NCBI GenBank assembly: GCA_023396615.1
Contig: JAEWVM010000169.1
Span: forward strand, 1 to 26,673
From: Spirochaetota bacterium
GTDB taxonomy: Bacteria > Spirochaetota > UBA4802 > JAFGJZ01
Length of the DNA: 26,673 bases
Reading direction: 5' to 3'
The position numbers were made by a program, and so were the translations under genes. A model generated the notes under the pieces. That model searched no databases. It had not been told where the DNA came from and worked only from the letters and a program-made list of their open reading frames with translations. How positions within the stretch are numbered: the first letter of the stretch is position 1; the number at the start of each line of letters is the position of its first letter. Positions 7,079 through 13,824 of this stretch are shown in pieces.

Positions 7079-7591
7079 TTAATTTAAATTCATAAAAAAC
7101 CGGATTTCTTTTAGTTTATCTGTTTGTATAGTTATTTTTTCTGTTGATGTGTCGGTATTAATTAAACGGATTCTATATATCCCGTTTGTGAGTCTTTGAA
7201 AGGGTGCGTCTGAATTTTTGAATTCAATTTTTTCATTTTTTAATATATTCCAGTCTTTATCGAAATTTCTGTAAATTTCGGTGAAAACGAATTTTTTGCC
7301 GGTAAGATTTTCGGCGCTCACTCCGCGATCAAGAACAAAAAATGTCATAAGATTTCTTTCTTTTGTTAGAGATATTCTTGAAGTTAGAATAATTTTTAGG
7401 GACAAACTGTCAATGTCGCTTTTGAGTTCAAAAAAAACCTGCATTGAACGGCTTTTTTCAATAAGATCAGCACTCTGTTCGACAGATTTGATGCTGAATG
7501 ATTTATCTTCCAATATCGGTTTAATATTCTTTTCAACATTATTAGAGGAACATGACAATAGAAAGAGAAGTGAAGCTGCAATCTTTTTCAT
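7079..7591 (-). CDS. Putative lipoprotein of unknown function
   Basis: I do not recognise the family. The 170-residue product has a short lipoprotein signal (MKKIAASLLFLLSC) with Cys14 as the likely lipidated residue, followed by SSNN, so it is probably anchored to a membrane. The mature part is strand-rich, with alternating polar and hydrophobic residues (SLKIILTSRISL, KFVFTEIYR, NGIYRIRLIN, KITIQTDKL), suggesting a compact beta-sandwich. There are no enzyme motifs. Its ATG overlaps the end of rnr by four bases (ATGA), so translation is probably coupled to RNase R. It is followed by a 61-base gap holding the STAS promoter. No functional tie to RNase R can be read from the sequence. Confidence 0.8.
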   Translation of the reverse strand: MKKIAASLLFLLSCSSNNVEKNIKPILEDKSFSIKSVEQSADLIEKSRSMQVFFELKSDIDSLSLKIILTSRISLTKERNLMTFFVLDRGVSAENLTGKKFVFTEIYRNFDKDWNILKNEKIEFKNSDAPFQRLTNGIYRIRLINTDTSTEKITIQTDKLKEIRFFMNLN

Positions 7592-9678
7592 TTTCTATTT
7601 TTGCTTTTTATCAGAACAAAATCAATTCTCATCAATACTGTGTTGACCGATGATACTTTGACTTTGACGGCGTCTCCTATTGTATATTTTCTTCCCGTGC
7701 GTTTTCCTTTAGCCGCATATTCATCTTCAATAAAATAGTAAAAATCATCTGACATGTTTCTGAAAGGAACCATTCCTTCAACAGGCTTATCATTCAATAA
7801 AATATAAATTCCGAATTTGCTGACACCGCTGATGATTCCGTCAAATTCTCTGCCGATGCTGTTTTTCATTAAACGTGCCGATTTAAGCTTGAAAAGGTCA
7901 CGTTCTGCTTTTTGAGCAATTCTTTCGAGTTTAGAGGAAGAATCACCGATGAAATAGAGTTTTTTGTCGGTGTAAGGACTTTCAGCTCTGTCAATATATG
8001 ATTTAATCGCCCGGTGAACTATCAGATCCGGATATCGGCGTATCGGCGAAGTGAAGTGGGTGTAGTCGGTAAATCCAAGTCCGAAGTGTCCTTCCGGTTT
8101 TTCGCTGTAAACAGCCTGCATCATTGATTTTAATACAACGAAGTTGATGACGTGCTCATTAGGCAGATTTTTCACCTTATCAAGTACATTCTGGATAGAT
8201 ACTCCCAGAGATCCCTTTTCAAATCTGAAATTGACATTGAAAGAAGCTAAAAACTTTTTCATCGCATAAAGTTTTTCGGTGCTTGTTTTCTCATGTACCC
8301 TGTAGAGTGCAGGAACTTTGTTTTTTCTCAGCAAATGCGCTGCCGCCTCGTTTGCGCTAAGCATGGATTCTTCAACAATCGAATGAGCGCTTAAACGTTC
8401 CGAAAATACTATATCAGTGAATTTGCCTTCATGATAAACGAGTTCAGAATCGGCAAGATTCATGTCAATTCGTCCTGTCTTCATTCTCTGTTCTTTGAGA
8501 GATTTTGTAAATAAGTCAAGCGTCCGCAGAAGTTTTGCGATTTTGTCTTTTGACTGTGAATTTATAATTTCAGTTGCGTTTTTGTAAGTGAGACGTTTGT
8601 CAACTCTGATTGTGCTTCTGCAGAACTCGTATTTCTTAAGCTCGTTTTTTTTGTTGTAAGTGAGTATTGCCGTTAATGTAAGTTTGTCTTCTCCTTCACG
8701 AAGTGAGCAGAGTTTGTTGGAAATAATTTCGGGAAGCATCGGAATAACTTTGTTGCCGAGATAATATGAAGTTCCGCGCTTCATTGCTTCAGCATCTAGA
8801 GGAGAATCTTTTGCGATATGAGCGGAAACGTCTGCGATATGAACATACAGTACATTTTCTCTAAGTTTTTCTTCAAAAGAAATAGCGTCATCAAAGTCCT
8901 TGGCGGTTTCTCCGTCAATGGTCACTGTAAAGAGTTTGCGGAAATCCTTTCTGGATTTATATTCACTTTTAGGGATATTCTTAGTAATTTCGTGTTCTGA
9001 ATCGAATCCGGAATACTGCGAAGGAAGAGAGTGCATCGATATAATGCGGGGAATATCATGAGATTCGTCATTTTCATCAACCCTTTCAACTATTTCGGAT
9101 TCTGCATATCCGGCTAAAATTGAATTTTTAAGTCTTAGAAGAAGAATTTCGTCGTCTTTTATTTTTAATGAAGTCTTTGAAGCGCTGACCAGGGGTTCTT
9201 CGCCGAAAGTTATTTTTGAAAAAACGATTCCGTTTCTGATTTTATCGGCGATACCGTATTTAAGAGTTTCTTTCTTTCGGGAAATTTTTTTGACCCTGCA
9301 GAATATTGAATTTTTACGGATGTCGATGAATTCAATTATTACACTGTCTCCGGTTTCGGCACTTTTAGATTCTTCGTTGCGTATAGTAATTTCGACACCG
9401 TTAAGATTAGCTTTGAGCTGATGTTTTTCTTTATTTGTTATTTCAGCATTGAATGAAAAATCAGGATTGATTTGATAAGCGCTTTTTTTTAAAAGATAAC
9501 CTGTATCTTTAAGCTGTTCAAGCGTGTCGGAAATTATCTGTATATCTCTTGAGGATATAGATGAATCTTTTTTCCCTTTCCGGGACTTGTTGTGAAGGGA
9601 AATAATTTTATTCGCGGAAAATGACTGATCCGGATTATTTTGAATTACTTCTATGATTTTTTTCGGTGATAAGGGCAT
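7588..9678 (-). CDS. rnr: Ribonuclease R, 3'-5' exoribonuclease
   Basis: RNase R degrades structured RNA from the 3' end in the cytoplasm, in mRNA and rRNA quality control. The 696-residue product is within the family range though shorter than E. coli RNase R. It has an N-terminal helix-turn-helix-like region (~1-65), cold-shock-type RNA-binding strands (~85-230), and the RNB catalytic domain starting at VTIDGETAKDFDDAIS. The metal-binding aspartates are D255, D261, D263 and D264. YVHIADVSAHI, YYLGNKVIPMLPEIISNKLCSL and, further on, HFTSPIRRYPDLIVHR are classic RNB motifs. A C-terminal S1 domain (~610-690, FDGIISGVSKFGIYILL) completes the enzyme. The start overlaps the upstream coiled-coil gene by one base (TAATG). 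Confidence 0.95.
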   Translation of the reverse strand: MPLSPKKIIEVIQNNPDQSFSANKIISLHNKSRKGKKDSSISSRDIQIISDTLEQLKDTGYLLKKSAYQINPDFSFNAEITNKEKHQLKANLNGVEITIRNEESKSAETGDSVIIEFIDIRKNSIFCRVKKISRKKETLKYGIADKIRNGIVFSKITFGEEPLVSASKTSLKIKDDEILLLRLKNSILAGYAESEIVERVDENDESHDIPRIISMHSLPSQYSGFDSEHEITKNIPKSEYKSRKDFRKLFTVTIDGETAKDFDDAISFEEKLRENVLYVHIADVSAHIAKDSPLDAEAMKRGTSYYLGNKVIPMLPEIISNKLCSLREGEDKLTLTAILTYNKKNELKKYEFCRSTIRVDKRLTYKNATEIINSQSKDKIAKLLRTLDLFTKSLKEQRMKTGRIDMNLADSELVYHEGKFTDIVFSERLSAHSIVEESMLSANEAAAHLLRKNKVPALYRVHEKTSTEKLYAMKKFLASFNVNFRFEKGSLGVSIQNVLDKVKNLPNEHVINFVVLKSMMQAVYSEKPEGHFGLGFTDYTHFTSPIRRYPDLIVHRAIKSYIDRAESPYTDKKLYFIGDSSSKLERIAQKAERDLFKLKSARLMKNSIGREFDGIISGVSKFGIYILLNDKPVEGMVPFRNMSDDFYYFIEDEYAAKGKRTGRKYTIGDAVKVKVSSVNTVLMRIDFVLIKSKNRK

Positions 9679-9971
9679 TAAATGTTTTCTCTTTTTACTT
9701 CGTCTATTTCTTTTTCGATTTCTGTTATTCTATTTTCGAGATTTTCAATTTCCTGTACGGTAATTTCGACAAGAACACTGTTGATCTCGGTTTTGGAGCG
9801 CACAGCTTTTATAAGTTCAGCTCCGAGGCGTTCGTTGATTACTTTAATCTTATTTCTGCATTTCTGTTTTTCGATAGAAAGTTTTGTGGTTTTAGCATAG
9901 GATTCGACGTTTGTCGAAAATCTTTCGCAGAATTCAAGAAATATTGTTTTAGCATCGTTTAGAGCGCTCAT
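9678..9971 (-). CDS. Small coiled-coil protein of unknown function
   Basis: This 97-residue product has no signal peptide or membrane helix and appears helical throughout. Its C-terminal third (VQEIENLENRITEIEKEIDEVKRE) has a clear heptad pattern predicting a coiled coil. I do not recognise a family. ATG 9971 is used here; a TTG in the same frame at 9989 would add six residues, and neither start has a convincing ribosome binding site. The gene sits between an RluA-type synthase (24-base gap) and rnr (one-base overlap), so it is very likely in one transcript with them. A role in RNA metabolism would be a guess from position only. Confidence 0.65.
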   Translation of the reverse strand: MSALNDAKTIFLEFCERFSTNVESYAKTTKLSIEKQKCRNKIKVINERLGAELIKAVRSKTEINSVLVEITVQEIENLENRITEIEKEIDEVKRENI

Positions 9972-9995
9972 ATATTGTTTATACAGCAAAGATGC

Positions 9996-10739
9996 TTATC
10001 TGTCTATTCTTTTTCCGATGAAGTCTGATATAATTGTTCGGCATTCATTTTGTACGGCTTCAAAATAATCTTCCTGAAATTCTTTAGAGCAATAATTGCT
10101 GAAATACGCAGGAAAAGGAGCATCAATGGATACAGGTTCTTTTTTAACAGGATGAATGAAAGAAGTATGACAGGCATGAAGCAGAATATAAGATCGCTTT
10201 TCGGGATAACCGTATTTTAAATCGAAAATTATAGGAGATTTCAGACTTGAAAAGAAAGCCCGGATTTGATGTTTCCTTCCTGTATTAAGCATCAGAAGAT
10301 GAAGAAGCGATGAAGGAGATTTTAATATTGTTTTATATGTGTGTGAAGCTTTTTCTCCGCTTCTTGACACATATGAGGTATCTTTTTCACGCTCAAGAAA
10401 AAAATCTTTTCTTTGAAATTCAGAAGAAATACCAGCCGGGTTATTAATTGTCACAGCCGTATATAATTTTAGTATCGACCGTTCTTTCATCATGTCAGTG
10501 AGACGTTCAGCTGCCTTTGATGTTTTTGCAAAAATTACGGCTCCGCTGACAGGACGGTCAAGTCTCTGAACAATACCGAGAAATACCTGTCCGGGTTTGG
10601 AATATTTCAACTTCAAATAATCCTTGAAGCCGTCCTGCAGTGATTTCTCACCTCGGTAATCCGACTGGGTCATTATCCCGGCACTTTTATTAACAACAAG
10701 AATGTGATTGTCTTCGAATAATACATTTTCTTCAGTCAT
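9996..10739 (-). CDS. RluA-family RNA pseudouridine synthase
   Basis: The enzyme converts specific uridines in rRNA or tRNA to pseudouridine. The 247-residue product opens with the family pattern VLFEDNHILVVNKSAGI and contains the catalytic motif IVQRLDRPVSG, with Asp61 as the nucleophile. SRSGEKASHTYKTIL and LLMLNTGRKHQIRAFFSSL match the later RluA motifs (typically TGRxHQIR). There is no N-terminal S4 domain, which resembles the short RluA/RluC-like subgroup. The target uridine cannot be named from sequence. ATG 10739 lacks a ribosome binding site; a perfect TTGACA is 30 bases upstream, so a leaderless start is possible. It heads the leftward run through rnr. Confidence 0.9.
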   Translation of the reverse strand: MTEENVLFEDNHILVVNKSAGIMTQSDYRGEKSLQDGFKDYLKLKYSKPGQVFLGIVQRLDRPVSGAVIFAKTSKAAERLTDMMKERSILKLYTAVTINNPAGISSEFQRKDFFLEREKDTSYVSRSGEKASHTYKTILKSPSSLLHLLMLNTGRKHQIRAFFSSLKSPIIFDLKYGYPEKRSYILLHACHTSFIHPVKKEPVSIDAPFPAYFSNYCSKEFQEDYFEAVQNECRTIISDFIGKRIDR

Positions 10740-10745
10740 GAATCA

Positions 10746-10774
10746 ATACGAAATGTCATGCATCCAAATGTCAA
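10746..10774 (-). promoter_or_regulatory. Possible promoter of the RluA-type gene
   Basis: On the minus strand TTGACA (10774-10769) is a perfect -35. With a 17-base spacer the -10 position reads TCGTAT (10751-10746), only 3 of 6. The predicted transcript start then falls on the ATG at 10739. The -35 is good and the -10 is poor, so this is tentative. Confidence 0.35.
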
Positions 10775-10838
10775 CAATGTAGAGGAAAAAGTTTATGGAC
10801 TTTAATATAGAATTAAGTCATCGAAACTTTTCTTGACT

Positions 10839-10844
10839 TATAAT
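10839..10844 (+). promoter_or_regulatory. Possible -10 box for the ATPase-folK-panB genes
   Basis: A perfect TATAAT lies 33 bases before the ATG of the ATPase gene. No good -35 stands 16-18 bases upstream, and a TTGACT overlaps the box instead (10833-10838). It may depend on an activator, or be chance in AT-rich DNA. Confidence 0.35.
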
Positions 10845-10876
10845 TACTTTTTGAAAGTCTTGATGCGGGTAAATCA

Positions 10877-11674
10877 ATGAATAAAAAAGAAGAGAAATTC
10901 TGTTCGTACTGCGAACATCGCGGAATGATAACAAATCCCGAGGATCATAAAGACGGTTCAAATCCGCTTATAGTGTGCCCTAAGTGTGTCGAAGCAGCGT
11001 GCAAGTGCGGTGGTAATGAACCTTATTATTATACTGACGGAAAGGAAATAATTGAATGTCCTTGCAGGTCAGTACGTATGAGAATAGACAGAGTTCATTA
11101 TCTTTATGATGATGCCGGAATAGACCGCAAATACCGTTGGCATTTTATCAATGAATTTAACTGCAGAACGGAAAAAGAACATGCTGCCAAAAAAGCAGCT
11201 TATGATATCATAATGAATTACCCGAATGTTTCAAAAGGACTTTTTTTGTGGGGGAATCCCGGTACAGGAAAGACCTTTCTCTCTACAATAATTCTTACCG
11301 AACTTATAGCGCGTAAAGCTGTTAAGGGCAAATTTGTAAAAATATCCAGGACTTTTTTCGGAAGAATAAGAAATACCTTTTCTGATAAAAGCGAAGACTT
11401 CGGTATGGGTTACAAAATTGAACAGGAGCTCGCTGAATGCGAACTTCTGGTAATTGACGATTTCGGTGTTCAGCGTGACTCTGCGTGGGAGCAGGAAACT
11501 CTTTATAATCTTATCGACGCGCGTTATGAAGCTGAACGTCTTACGATTATTACTTCAAATTCCAACCCCGAAAAAGGCTTGAAAGAACTTTCCGAAGGAC
11601 GTATTCTTTCAAGATTAAAGGAGATGACGAATATCATAGAATTATCCGGTACGGACAGAAGGGAAGCGCTTTGA
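10877..11674 (+). CDS. DnaC/IstB-type AAA+ ATPase with cysteine-rich N-terminus
   Basis: The 265-residue product joins two parts. Residues 1-65 hold eight cysteines in pairs (C9/C12, C34/C37, C42/C44, C61/C63), a pattern expected for one or two zinc-binding sites. Residues ~105-265 are an AAA+ ATPase with Walker A GNPGTGKT (126-133), Walker B LLVIDDFG (~190-197), sensor IITSNSN (~224) and a candidate arginine finger in ILSRLKEM. This domain is that of DnaC, DnaI and IstB, which load replicative helicases or assist transposases. With no transposase gene beside it, a chromosomal helicase-loader-like role is more likely, but this is inference. Its stop overlaps the TTG start of folK (TTGA). Confidence 0.82.
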   Translation: MNKKEEKFCSYCEHRGMITNPEDHKDGSNPLIVCPKCVEAACKCGGNEPYYYTDGKEIIECPCRSVRMRIDRVHYLYDDAGIDRKYRWHFINEFNCRTEKEHAAKKAAYDIIMNYPNVSKGLFLWGNPGTGKTFLSTIILTELIARKAVKGKFVKISRTFFGRIRNTFSDKSEDFGMGYKIEQELAECELLVIDDFGVQRDSAWEQETLYNLIDARYEAERLTIITSNSNPEKGLKELSEGRILSRLKEMTNIIELSGTDRREAL

Positions 11675-12132
11675 ATAGAATATTTCTTTCGTTCGGAAGT
11701 AATATCGGCGACAGAAGAAATTATATCGAAGAAGCGTTTCGAAGACTTGCAAACCATGGAAAAATTATAAATATAAGTGATATTATTGAAACCGAACCGG
11801 TTGATTTTACCGCACAGGATAAATTCTTGAACTGCGTTGCGGAATATAAATCGGATGAAACGCCGGAAGTTCTTTTAATTTCATTAAAAAATATTGAAAA
11901 AGAAATGGGAAGAGTTAAGACAATCGAGAAAGGACCGCGTATTATCGACATTGACATTCTTTTGTATGGAAGCACCGTTTTAAAATCTGAAAATCTTACG
12001 ATTCCCCATAAATCCATGATTGATAGAAAATTTTTTTTAGAACTTCTTTTGTCTCTTGATCCGGAAATTAAAAATCCTGTTAACGGAAAACCATTCAAGG
12101 AGTATCTTGATGAAAGTAAAAACTATTATTGA
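11671..12132 (+). CDS. folK: 2-amino-4-hydroxy-6-hydroxymethyldihydropteridine pyrophosphokinase (HPPK)
   Basis: FolK transfers pyrophosphate from ATP to 6-hydroxymethyl-dihydropterin in folate synthesis. The 153-residue length fits the family. Landmarks are the N-terminal LSFGSNIGDRRNYI (usual xLGSNxGD), ETEPVDFTAQDKFLNCV, the helix ISLKNIEKEMGR and the metal-binding GPRIIDIDILLYG, which carries the paired aspartates. IPHKSMIDRKFFLELL matches the usual IPHPxxxxRxFVL region. The start is TTG at 11671, overlapping the ATPase stop by four bases. The gene overlaps panB by 23 bases. No other folate gene is in the window. Confidence 0.93.
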   Translation: MNRIFLSFGSNIGDRRNYIEEAFRRLANHGKIINISDIIETEPVDFTAQDKFLNCVAEYKSDETPEVLLISLKNIEKEMGRVKTIEKGPRIIDIDILLYGSTVLKSENLTIPHKSMIDRKFFLELLLSLDPEIKNPVNGKPFKEYLDESKNYY

Positions 12133-12907
12133 TTTCATTGAAATGAAGAAAAACAATGAGAAGATAAGCGTCATAACCTGTTATGATTATTCTTTTGCGC
12201 GTATCGTTGAAAAATCTTCAGTAGACATGATTCTCGTCGGTGATTCAGCGGGAATGGTTTTCGCAGGATATGACTCGACTATTCCTGTTACAATGGAAGA
12301 AATGATTTATCATTCAAAAAGTGTGCGCAGGGGAACTTCGAAATTCATTGTTGCTGATATGCCTTTTATGAGCTATCAGTCATCTGACCGGGACGGTTTG
12401 ATTAATGCCGGAAGACTGCTGAAAGAAGGCGGCGTTAATGCCGTAAAAATAGAAGGCGGATTTTCAACGGCTCCTTTGATAAGAAAAATTACCGATGCTT
12501 CAATTCCGGTGATGGGTCATATAGGGCTTCAGCCCCAGTCTGTTAATATGACCGGCGGATATAAGGTTCAGGGGAAAAATGCCAAAGATTCGCAAAGAAT
12601 TATCGAAGAAGCAAAGATTCTGGAGCAGGCAGGCGTATTTGCGATTGTTGTTGAACTTGTAGTAGAAGATGTTGCCCGCAAAGTATCAGAATCTGTTAAT
12701 GTGCCTGTCATAGGTATAGGTGCAGGAAGATTCACCGACGGCCAGGTTCTTGTGATAAATGACATGCTTGGCGCGGATAGATCCTATCAGCGGAAGTATT
12801 TAAAAAAATATGCAGACATTGAAGGTGTTATTCTCGGGGCACTTGATGAATATTCATCTGATGTAAAAGATAAAAAGTTTCCTTCCGAAGAAAACTCGTT
12901 TATCTGA
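12110..12907 (+). CDS. panB: 3-methyl-2-oxobutanoate hydroxymethyltransferase PanB
   Basis: PanB adds a hydroxymethyl group from methylene-tetrahydrofolate to 2-oxoisovalerate, the first step of pantothenate and coenzyme A synthesis. Matching motifs include ITCYDYSFARIVE, MILVGDSAGMVFAGYDST, PVTMEEMIYHSKSVRRG, VADMPFMSYQ, VNAVKIEGG, MGHIGLQPQSVN and VPVIGIGAGRFTDGQVLVINDMLG. At 265 residues it is a normal PanB. The frame opens at 12056, but ATG 12110 follows AAGGAG (12097-12102) at good spacing and starts at the usual PanB N-terminus. The resulting 23-base overlap with folK supports co-translation. A folate gene beside a folate-dependent enzyme makes biochemical sense. The 3' end overlaps the convergent MauE-like gene by eight bases, with no terminator between. 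Confidence 0.95.
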   Translation: MKVKTIIDFIEMKKNNEKISVITCYDYSFARIVEKSSVDMILVGDSAGMVFAGYDSTIPVTMEEMIYHSKSVRRGTSKFIVADMPFMSYQSSDRDGLINAGRLLKEGGVNAVKIEGGFSTAPLIRKITDASIPVMGHIGLQPQSVNMTGGYKVQGKNAKDSQRIIEEAKILEQAGVFAIVVELVVEDVARKVSESVNVPVIGIGAGRFTDGQVLVINDMLGADRSYQRKYLKKYADIEGVILGALDEYSSDVKDKKFPSEENSFI

Positions 12908-13343
12908 TTTTGCGTTTTGGAATGAAAGGAATATCTTTTCCTTTTTTGTAAAGGTAGATAAGCGCAAACAGCACTGCCGTATCCAGAGCTGTAATTATTG
13001 CGAGATAAGTCAGATCACCGCCGTTATTCGAGCATCCGCAGGCGTTATATTTTCCGCTGATAACTGAAAATATTTTCAGAATTATTCCTGAAAAAAGAAT
13101 CATTGCCGAAAGGAAAAATGCCGCTTTTCTTTTCGCTGAAAGAAAGACAAATATACCGCACGAAGCGACTAATCCGCTTGAAAGAAAAACAAAGAGTGCA
13201 AGAAATTCATCGGGCAGAATGCCGTATACGCGAGTCATTCTGATTTCGCTTTCTGGACAAAACAAAGCTGTAAAATTCTGCATCAGATAAAATCCGGCCG
13301 CGATGCGGATTACGGTATCAGTTATTTGTTTAATTCTTTTCAT
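12900..13343 (-). CDS. MauE/DoxX-like four-helix membrane protein
   Basis: The 147-residue product has four predicted membrane segments: near the start (VIRIAAGFYLMQNFTAL), ~45-70 (FLALFVFLSSGLVASCGIFVFL), ~75-95 (AAFFLSAMILFSGIILKIFSVI) and ~115-135 (TALDTAVLFALIYLY). A CGC motif in ISGKYNACGCSNN, between the third and fourth helices, recalls MauE-like redox membrane proteins, which help disulfide formation or electron transfer. I assign the family by topology and motif only. ATG 13343 has GGAT at suitable spacing; a TTG at 13358 would add five residues. It overlaps the rhodanese-like gene by 14 bases, pointing to shared translation. Overlapping 3' ends with panB suggest antisense contact. 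Confidence 0.7.
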   Translation of the reverse strand: MKRIKQITDTVIRIAAGFYLMQNFTALFCPESEIRMTRVYGILPDEFLALFVFLSSGLVASCGIFVFLSAKRKAAFFLSAMILFSGIILKIFSVISGKYNACGCSNNGGDLTYLAIITALDTAVLFALIYLYKKGKDIPFIPKRKIR

Positions 13344-13824
13344 ATTTGTATCCGGCAATCTGCCAAAGATTCATCCCGCTTTCAAAAATATAAATTGTAT
13401 TGGGATAACCAAGCGAGTTTATGTACTTTGCCATAAGTATTAGATCAATTTTTTCTTCAGATGAATCATATATTACAATTTCGGCGGAATTTTTTATCTG
13501 CTGTGAATAGCTCATTATTGATTCAAAAACATTGCCGTTCCATGAAATGTTAACAGAAGAAGGAATATGTGTTTTTTCAAATAAGGCATTCTCTCTCGCG
13601 TCAATAAATAATGCCCCTGATTTGTTTTTATGAAGAGCTTCTACGGCATTTATTTTGGTAATATAACGAGGATAGTTATCCGTTTTAGGAATTATATCGA
13701 AACCTGATTTTATAAAAAAAGAAGAAACTGAAAACAGCAATCCTGCTAGAATAATAAAAATTATATCCCGCAGAAAGAAAGAATTAATAATTGTTAGCTG
13801 CAGTTTTCTGTTTTTCTTCTTCAT
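13330..13824 (-). CDS. Membrane-anchored rhodanese-like protein lacking the catalytic cysteine
   Basis: The 164-residue product has a basic N-terminus, one membrane helix (~19-40, DIIFIILAGLLFSVSSFFI) and a rhodanese-type domain (~55-160). Recognisable parts are INAVEALHKNKSGALFIDAREN (usual hDxR), FEKTHIPSSVNI (usual GHIxGAxxI) and the C-terminal YPNTIYIFESGMNLWQIAGY (usual GGxxxWxxxG). Where active rhodaneses have the sulfur-carrying Cys (VxYCxxG), this protein reads IVIYDSSEEK, with Asp instead. It is therefore probably not a sulfurtransferase but may bind a partner. It overlaps the HD-GYP gene by 41 bases and the MauE-like gene by 14. The pairing with a MauE-like protein suggests an envelope redox role, which is inference. 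Confidence 0.78.
   Translation of the reverse strand: MKKKNRKLQLTIINSFFLRDIIFIILAGLLFSVSSFFIKSGFDIIPKTDNYPRYITKINAVEALHKNKSGALFIDARENALFEKTHIPSSVNISWNGNVFESIMSYSQQIKNSAEIVIYDSSEEKIDLILMAKYINSLGYPNTIYIFESGMNLWQIAGYKYEKN

Noticed and set aside
10877..11674. IstB of an insertion sequence
   Set aside because: No IstA-type transposase, terminal inverted repeats or target duplications are visible nearby, and the gene overlaps folK.
12056..12109. Earlier start for panB at 12056
   Set aside because: AAGGAG supports ATG 12110, and the extra residues do not match PanB N-termini.
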